Origin: Thiohalocapsa sp963695445
GTDB taxonomy: Bacteria > Pseudomonadota > Gammaproteobacteria > Chromatiales > Chromatiaceae
Assembly (NCBI GenBank): GCA_963695445.1
Contig: CAVOGV010000001.1
Coordinates: 62,001-126,000, forward strand
Length of the DNA stretch: 64,000 nt
Reading direction: 5' to 3'
Each line of letters starts with the position of its first letter. Positions within the stretch are counted from its first letter, which is position 1. The notes below the pieces were generated by a model. The model searched no databases and was not told where the DNA came from. It saw only the letters and a list, made by a program, of their open reading frames with translations. Positions 58,901 to 64,000 of the stretch are shown one piece after another. The position numbers and the translations under genes are program-made.

Positions 58901-59279
58901 AGAGCTTCTGATAGAGCTGAACGATCGCCTCTTCTTCGCCCCAGCCGACCAGAAAGCGCACGATGGTGAGGGACTGGCCTGGGCTCGACGTGGAGTAGAC
59001 GTACTCAACACCGGGAATCTCCCAAGCGAGCTTCTCCAACGGACGGGTAACGCGCTGCTCCACCTCCTGTGCGTTCGAGCCCGGCATCTGCACGAAGACA
59101 TCGATCACCGGCACGACGATCTGCGGCTCTTCTTCGCGCGGAAGCAGATAGACGGCCAGCGCGCCGAGCAGCAGCGAGCCGACGATCAACAACGGGGTCA
59201 GCGGAGAATCGACGAAGAAATACAGGATCTTCGAGATGATCCCGAAGCGACGCACGCGGTAGCCGCGCTTGGTCTTCAT
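55937..59279 (-). CDS. RND-family efflux transporter permease (frameshifted once)
   Basis: About 1,110 residues of an inner-membrane RND pump in two frames joined near 57115 (YGPDYDEQIRIA | TEIQTLFEETPGVVDVD). N-terminal TM1 is in PLTPLLIVGSLLLGALAVYLLPREEEPQI; the TM4 proton-relay region is GILVDDPIVDVENVVRHFR; the late TM segment is GFMAGAGIVVRNSIILVDFI. The PREEEPQI start and DDPIVDVEN place it in the heavy-metal/unclassified HAE group rather than AcrB. ATG 59279 follows GGAGG. No periplasmic adaptor or outer-membrane factor gene is adjacent, so substrate and partners are unknown. Confidence 0.85.
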
Positions 59280-59879
59280 CGCAGACACACCTCCGTGCGC
59301 CGCGTGCCCGAGCGTCGAGCGCAACGCCCGCGTTCGCGAGGGCACAGCTGATTGGTACTTTAGTGAACGCTAATACCATTGTAGACCACGGGACGCGTCC
59401 TGCTCGCCTGCCGAGCGAGCGCGCGCCGCTTTTTTTCGTGGCGTTCGCTGATGTTGGTGTGCCTTGCGTGTCGTCGTAAGCCGGGGCTACAACGCAGCGT
59501 CGTTGCGCGGCAAGCTCAGCCCAAATCCGTAGGGAGGTATACCTTCCGGACAACCGCGGTCGGTCCAGGTCCTTGGTTCTGGGCACAACCGCGGAATATT
59601 GAGCTGCCGCCGCGCTCGGCGTGATGTGCGCTGTCTTGGGCGGGGATGCCTTGCGAGAGCCGATTCCGGATCAGGTAGCCTGAACCAGTTTTCAGCGCGT
59701 CGACTAGGAGCGGGTGCGGCCAAAGGACGCCGGACCCCGCTATGTCGAGAGCAATGAGCGGTCCGGGGGGCAGATTCGTGGTGCGTCCCACATTCCTTCG
59801 CCGCTTCCTTCGATGAGCGCTCTAGCGCGCCAAGACCCGCTCAAGACTGGACGGCTTTTTCCAGCCGCGGCCCGCTGTC
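59280..59879. other. Intergenic region upstream of the RND gene
   Basis: About 600 bases with no supported gene. GAACGCTAATACCATTG near 59364-59380 is AT-richer and may hold the pump promoter. The remaining frames are composition shadows. Confidence 0.35.
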
Positions 59880-60226
59880 ACCCTGCTCGCCAAGCCGCTT
59901 TGCACGCTGGCTTGTCGGGCGCGGTCACGACGTATTGCAGACGCTGGGTCTGGCGGACGGAAATCGCACGCCCGACGAGGTAATCATAGAGCTCGATAGA
60001 GCTCGCGTGTCGGGACGACCGTATCGTGGTCACCAAAGCCGCTGATTTCGTCAGCTCACACTTGCTGACAGGGCGACCGCCGAGGCTGCTGCTTATGGCG
60101 ATAGGGAACGTGGGCAACGCCGAGCTGAAACACGTTCTGGACGCCAACATCCAGGTTCTGGACGATGCCCTTGCCTCGCATCGATTCGTCGAGCTGGGCC
60201 GCGACAGCCTGGTGATTCACGGGTAA
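59880..60226 (+). pseudogene. DUF5615 PIN-like toxin remnant
   Basis: The first part (SRFARWLVGRGHDVLQTLGLADGNRTPDEVII) and the second (DDRIVVTKAADFVSSHLLTGRPPRLLLMAIGNVGNAELKHVL...LVIHG) together match the DUF5615 PIN-like family, which is often the toxin of a chromosomal toxin-antitoxin pair. They lie in different frames, with the break near 60005. The expected N-terminal LVDAxLPxxL segment is degenerate. No DUF433-type antitoxin gene is visible upstream. Confidence 0.55.
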
Positions 60227-60440
60227 ACGGGTGGAAATAGATTTTCGGGTCGGGTCTTCGGCGGCTGGCGCGTGCACCATGTCCAGCGCCAAGCGGATGT
60301 GGGTGATATGGGTGCTCCAAACCTGGTCGAGCCGGGTGGCCACGACACCGCTCAGCAGATAGGGGTAGACTTTGCGCTCGGGGTGCGGCTAGCTGGTATG
60401 CGGCCCCGGCGCCATGCCGGCCAACCCCAACCGCCGCCGT
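60227..60440 (-). pseudogene. IS3-family transposase (orfB) remnant
   Basis: Minus strand: GLAGMAPGPHTS...PHPERKVYPYLLSGV then TRLDQVWSTHITHIRLALDMVHAPA. This parallels the start of IS3-family integrase cores (GMAPGPNTS...KVYPYLLRG; RPNQVWSTDITYI). The first catalytic Asp is replaced by His (STHIT), an internal stop interrupts it, and the rest is missing. It is plainly inactive. Confidence 0.65.
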
Positions 60441-60646
60441 TCGGACCTGGCCTTCGCAGAAATTCTCGGTCCGTCTTGGACGAAAGTTTCGATCTGACAC
60501 TGCGCAATGCTGCGCCATGTTGTCGAGACCCAACGTCACCTGCCAAGCAATCCAATCTTCGTCTCCACCGGGCGGGCTTCGCGCGCATTGGCTGACGTTG
60601 CCATCGCGAGTGCAAATCGCTCCCACGCTTGTGCAAGCGGCAGAAA
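60441..60646. other. Spacer downstream of feoC
   Basis: No supported gene; probably further IS3 debris on the minus strand. No clear terminator hairpin for the feo operon was found. Confidence 0.3.
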
Positions 60647-60868
60647 TCAGCGGTCAGCAACCCATCGATACAGCTCCTGCGTGCCCGGTTGGCACAGATC
60701 GCAGCCGCCGCAGGTGCGCTCGCTGACGATGCGCTGCACGGAACCCTTGCTGATCCAGCGATCGAGCATGGCGCGGGCGACGGCTGGTTCCACGTCCAGA
60801 TGTAGCGCGATGTCCGCGAGGCTGGCCATGGGACGCTCGCGAAGGTAGTGCTTCAGATCGGCCAACAT
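60647..60868 (-). CDS. feoC: FeoC-like small regulatory protein
   Basis: 73 residues: a winged-helix-like N-terminus (LADLKHYLRERPMASLADIALHLDVEPAVARAMLDRWISKGSVQRI) and a C-terminal Cys cluster CGGCDLC, typical of FeoC, which may bind an Fe-S cluster and protect or tune FeoB. Start ATG 60868 lies right after the feoB stop at 60871. Last gene of the feoABC operon. Confidence 0.88.
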   Translation of the reverse strand: MLADLKHYLRERPMASLADIALHLDVEPAVARAMLDRWISKGSVQRIVSERTCGGCDLCQPGTQELYRWVADR

Positions 60869-60870
60869 CG

Positions 60871-63240
60871 TCAGGCACCGCTCTGGACGGGTCGTAGCTG
60901 GCCACGACTACCGCGCCGAGCCCAGAGGCCGAGCCCCGCGAAGACCGCGATCAGCAACAGCAACAAGCCGAGCATCCAGGCCGATGAGGTCCAGGGGTGG
61001 CGCTCAAAGGTTGCCGCCTGGTAGAAGAACGTGGCGGTGATGTAGGCAATGCCGGTGGTCCAGGCTGCGACGAAGCCGGCCCAGGCGGTGCCGGTCTCGC
61101 GCACGATGGCGGCGATGGTGGCCACGCACGGGAAGTACAGCAGCACGAACAACAGATAGGCGAAGGCGCCAGCGCGACCATCAAAGCGCGCCTCCATGGC
61201 GCCGAAGGTGCCGCTGGCAACGGACTGCTCCGCGGCGACGGCATCGCGATCGTTGAGGTCTCCGACCCGCAGGCCGAGGGGATCGGTCAGACTGCGGCCG
61301 ACCGAGGCTAGGTTCTCCGGCACCGTCGCCGCCGCTGCCGCCAGAGCGGCCCCCAGGTGGAAGGGTTGGTCGGCTCCCGTCGCGGCATCTTCGGCCGCGA
61401 TGCGGCCATACACGGCATCCAGAGTGCCGACGATGACCTCCTTGGCAAGCACGCCGGAGACGACGCCGAGCACCGCCGGCCAGTTGTCCTGCTCAATGCC
61501 CATGGGTGCGAACAGCGGCGTGGCCACCCGGCTGGCGGCGGCGAGGATGGATGCATCGCTGTCGCCGGAATCCAGACCGCCGTCGGTGCCGATGGCGCCC
61601 AGCAGATTCAGCGCCACCACCATGACGATGATCACGCGGCCGGCCTCGCGCAGAAACAGATTGACGCGGTCCCAGGTGCGCAGCATGACGCCACGCAACG
61701 TCGGCATGTGATAGGGCGGCAGTTCCATCATGAAGCCGGTACTGGCACCCGCCAGCAGCGTGCGTTTCATGACCAGACCGGTCAGCAGCGCCACGGCGAT
61801 GCCGGTGAGATAGAGCGCGAACACAACGTTCTGCCCCGCGTTGGGAAAGAACGCCGCCGCGAACAGCACGTACACGGGCAGTCGCGCGCCGCAGGACATG
61901 AACGGGTTCATCAGGATGGTCAGCTTGCGCTCGCGGTCGTTCTCCAGCGTGCGTGTGGCCATGACCGCCGGCACGTTGCAGCCAAAGCCGACGATCAGCG
62001 GTACGAACGCCTTACCGGGCAGACCGATGGAGCGCATGAAGCGGTCCATGACAAAGGCCGCGCGGGCCATGTAGCCGGAATCCTCAAGCGCGGACAAAAA
62101 GATATAGAGGCTGGCAATGATCGGGATGAAGGTGGCGACCACGGTCAGGCCGCCGCCGATGCCGTCCGCGAGCAGCAGCCGCAGCAGGTCAGGCGCACCA
62201 AGACTGGTCAACAGCGCACCGAGTCCGTCGACGAACAGGGCGGTGGCGACGCCGTCGAAGAAGTCGATGAAGGCCCCGCCGATGTTGATCGTGAAGACGA
62301 ACATCAGGTACATCACGGCCAAGAACAGCGGTATGCCCCAAACGCGGCTCAGCACCACGTGGTCGATGGCATCGGACAGGGTGCGGCCAGCCCGCCCGCG
62401 CTGCTGCACGACACGCCCTGCCAGTGCATGGGCATGGCCGAACCGGGTGTCGGCGATATGGATGTCGGCATCCTCGCCGGAGCGCTCGGCGATCGCCTGA
62501 CGCCAATGCCCGACACGCTCGGACAAGTCGTCGCCGGACCGGGCGTTGATCAGTTGCTCGACGGCCGGATCACCCTCCAGCAGCTTCAGCGCCAGCCAAC
62601 GGGCGTTGCCGTTGCTGCCATGCGCGCGAAGCAATGGCGCCAACTCCGCCACCGCCTGATCGACACACTCCTCGTGGGCCAGCGGAAAACCACCGCGCTC
62701 CTTCCCCGCGGCAACCGCCAGCGCACGTGCATTGAGTTCCGTGATGCCTTCCCTGGTGACGGCGACCACGGGCACCACCGGACAGCCGAGCTGGTCGGCC
62801 AGACGCTCGGTGTCGATCTCGACGCCGCGCTTGCGCGCCACGTCCATCATGTTCAGCGCGATGACGATGGGCACGCCCATCTCCAGCAGCTGCACGGTCA
62901 TGTACAGATTGCGCTCCAGGTTGGAGGCATCCAGCACATTGACGATCAGGTCCGCATCGCGGGAGAGCAGATAGTCGCGGGTGACCGCTTCGTCCAGCGA
63001 GCCCGCGTCCAGTGAATAGATGCCGGGCAGATCGATGACCCGCACCGCTCGCCCATCCAACTCGAAGCGGCCTTCCTTGCGCTCGACGGTGACGCCCGGC
63101 CAATTTCCGGTAGTCTGGCGAATGCCGGTCAGCGCGTTGAACAGCGCCGACTTGCCACAGTTGGGGTTGCCCGCCAGGGCCAAGGTCAGCGGTCGGCCGG
63201 TCGGAGCAGGGGCGTCGCGGGAGGCATCGAAGGCGTTCAT
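60871..63240 (-). CDS. feoB: Ferrous iron transporter FeoB
   Basis: 789-residue inner-membrane Fe(II) transporter with an N-terminal G domain: G1 GNPNCGKSALFNALTG, G3 DLPGIYSL, G4 NMMD. Membrane core signatures include GFGCNVPAVMATRTLE (conserved Cys in the gate) and a second gate region LAKEVIVGTLDAVYG. It ends with several TM helices. ATG 63240 begins MNAFDASRDAP; the frame extends to 63303 but overlaps the feoA end region. Acts with FeoA upstream and FeoC downstream. Confidence 0.95.
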   Translation of the reverse strand: MNAFDASRDAPAPTGRPLTLALAGNPNCGKSALFNALTGIRQTTGNWPGVTVERKEGRFELDGRAVRVIDLPGIYSLDAGSLDEAVTRDYLLSRDADLIVNVLDASNLERNLYMTVQLLEMGVPIVIALNMMDVARKRGVEIDTERLADQLGCPVVPVVAVTREGITELNARALAVAAGKERGGFPLAHEECVDQAVAELAPLLRAHGSNGNARWLALKLLEGDPAVEQLINARSGDDLSERVGHWRQAIAERSGEDADIHIADTRFGHAHALAGRVVQQRGRAGRTLSDAIDHVVLSRVWGIPLFLAVMYLMFVFTINIGGAFIDFFDGVATALFVDGLGALLTSLGAPDLLRLLLADGIGGGLTVVATFIPIIASLYIFLSALEDSGYMARAAFVMDRFMRSIGLPGKAFVPLIVGFGCNVPAVMATRTLENDRERKLTILMNPFMSCGARLPVYVLFAAAFFPNAGQNVVFALYLTGIAVALLTGLVMKRTLLAGASTGFMMELPPYHMPTLRGVMLRTWDRVNLFLREAGRVIIVMVVALNLLGAIGTDGGLDSGDSDASILAAASRVATPLFAPMGIEQDNWPAVLGVVSGVLAKEVIVGTLDAVYGRIAAEDAATGADQPFHLGAALAAAAATVPENLASVGRSLTDPLGLRVGDLNDRDAVAAEQSVASGTFGAMEARFDGRAGAFAYLLFVLLYFPCVATIAAIVRETGTAWAGFVAAWTTGIAYITATFFYQAATFERHPWTSSAWMLGLLLLLIAVFAGLGLWARRGSRGQLRPVQSGA

Positions 63241-63312
63241 CGGGGATCTATCCGGCTTTACATGCGGCAGAGAGCGCGTTTGATGCGCCGACGGTCGTGA
63301 CACGCGGTCGGG

Positions 63313-63606
63313 TCAGGCATGCAAGTCATTTGAGACGTCAACAGGCGCGCCGTTACCGCCGGCATCCAACGGCACGACCATGACCTTTTCGACGATGCCG
63401 CCGCCGAGGGCAACCCGCGCCGCGCCAGCGGAAACCACGAGGCCGCGACCACGATGATGCTCCACGCGTATCTCGCTGCCGATCCGAAGGCCAAGCGCCA
63501 GCAGCTTGCGCACCAACTCGCGACCGCCGTGGATCTCGACGATGCGCGCCCGCGCACCCACCGGCAGCGCGGAAAGCGAATGGGACTTGAAAGCGGACTG
63601 CTGCAT
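63313..63606 (-). CDS. feoA: Ferrous iron transport protein A
   Basis: 97-residue SH3-like cytosolic partner of FeoB: LSALPVGARARIVEIHGGRELVRKLLALGLRIGSEIRVEHH...VALGGGIVEKVMVVPL. The frame is open to 63723, but ATG 63606 starts at the normal distance before the domain. First gene of the feo operon; the upstream 63607-64000 should contain its promoter. Confidence 0.9.
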   Translation of the reverse strand: MQQSAFKSHSLSALPVGARARIVEIHGGRELVRKLLALGLRIGSEIRVEHHRGRGLVVSAGAARVALGGGIVEKVMVVPLDAGGNGAPVDVSNDLHA

Positions 63607-64000
63607 TGCGTAAAAAGTCCAGTGGAGAGTCTGGGTGCGTCGCCAAGCGCTGCGTGCTCCGCGGTGGCCGCGCACCGTGATCGTTAGCGTCTTGGCTCGG
63701 GCAAAGAACAAGAATGCGAACAATTCCTGTTTAGTTTAACGCAAGGGCGCGGCCAGCGCGTCGTTTCGTTGATCATGGTGACGAACAGCCCTGTTTGATA
63801 CTAGGCGAGCGGTTGTTCCTGATCAACGTCGGCATTGCTACGCGCTGGCACACCGGCCGCGCGGAACGGCACCGGGTCGGCGCGAAGATCTTGGAAAAGG
63901 GGCAGGGGCGAAAACACGGCGAACGGTCCAAAATCCTAACAAAGCCAAGCAGATCAGCAAATGATTAAGTTAGGATATGGCGACAGGCGCCGCACCGAGA
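63607..64000. other. feo operon upstream region
   Basis: About 390 bases without a supported gene. An AT-rich patch at 63708-63745 (AATTCCTGTTTAGTTTAAC) is the likeliest promoter. I could not see a clear Fur or FNR box. An 8-bp inverted repeat ATCCTAAC / GTTAGGAT lies at 63933-63940 and 63969-63976. Confidence 0.4.

Noticed and set aside
61357..63015. 552-codon plus-strand frame opposite feoB
   Set aside because: Antisense shadow of a GC-rich gene; His/Gln/Asp-rich, no motif, and feoB is unambiguous on the other strand.
63933..63976. Inverted repeat ATCCTAAC / GTTAGGAT as a Fur or FNR site
   Set aside because: Half-sites and spacing do not match Fur or FNR consensus, and it lies more than 300 bases from feoA.

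Overview
The window looks like a high-GC gammaproteobacterium, probably of the Chromatiales / Ectothiorhodospiraceae type and possibly a salt-tolerant one. This is inferred from gene content: a pilB-pilC-pilD-coaE cluster, a peroxiredoxin-glutaredoxin hybrid next to glutathione reductase, an rnt/grxD neighbourhood, feoA-feoB-feoC, and an N-acetylglutaminylglutamine (osmolyte) amidotransferase. No rRNA, tRNA or CRISPR array was found.

Layout. 0-1.5 kb: end of a three-integrase (RIT-like) element and an IS91-type remnant. 1.6-2.9 kb: glgC. 4.4-12 kb (minus strand): type IV pilus minor-pilin operon 1 (pilV-pilW-pilX-pilY1-pilE). 12.3-15 kb: glutathione reductase, the Prx-Grx peroxidase and a 43-residue exported peptide. 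15.4-18.3 kb: a molybdopterin oxidoreductase with an ATP-grasp-like partner. 18.6-21.8 kb: acs and a NYN-domain protein. 22-26.7 kb: pilB, pilC, pilD, coaE. 26.6-42.4 kb: a mobile-element zone with two directly repeated IS4-family copies, two group II intron fragments, IS1595 and IS91 remnants and a REP-associated transposase. These surround a second, visibly lower-GC minor-pilin operon (fimU-pilV-pilW-pilX-pilY1-pilE) and a PilA-like gene with an abnormal prepilin cleavage site. 42.4-47.4 kb: a ClC channel, a small Cys-rich exported protein, and dnaE2 behind a good LexA-type box. 47.4-55.6 kb: a PEP-CTERM-like protein, mlaA, a TraB/GumN protein, rnt, grxD, an asnB-like NAGGN amidotransferase, hydantoinase B and sodB. 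55.9-59.3 kb: an RND pump without an adaptor. 59.3-60.6 kb: remnants of a DUF5615 toxin and an IS3 element. 60.6-63.6 kb: feoC-feoB-feoA.

How the parts connect. PilB (extension ATPase), PilC (platform) and PilD (prepilin peptidase) form the pilus machine, and PilD should process the minor pilins of both operons. PilY1 is the Ca-binding tip/adhesin partner. Gor would regenerate the glutathione used by the Prx-Grx peroxidase. With SodB these give an oxidative-stress set, and FeoABC supplies ferrous iron.

Caution. Many otherwise well-conserved host genes are split by clean single-base frameshifts (pilW and pilY1 of operon 1, the molybdopterin oxidoreductase, dnaE2, the TraB/GumN gene, rnt, grxD, the asnB-like gene and the RND pump). 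They cluster at 46.8-52.7 kb. Each half keeps a clean, conserved frame, so assembly or sequencing indels are at least as likely as real pseudogenes.
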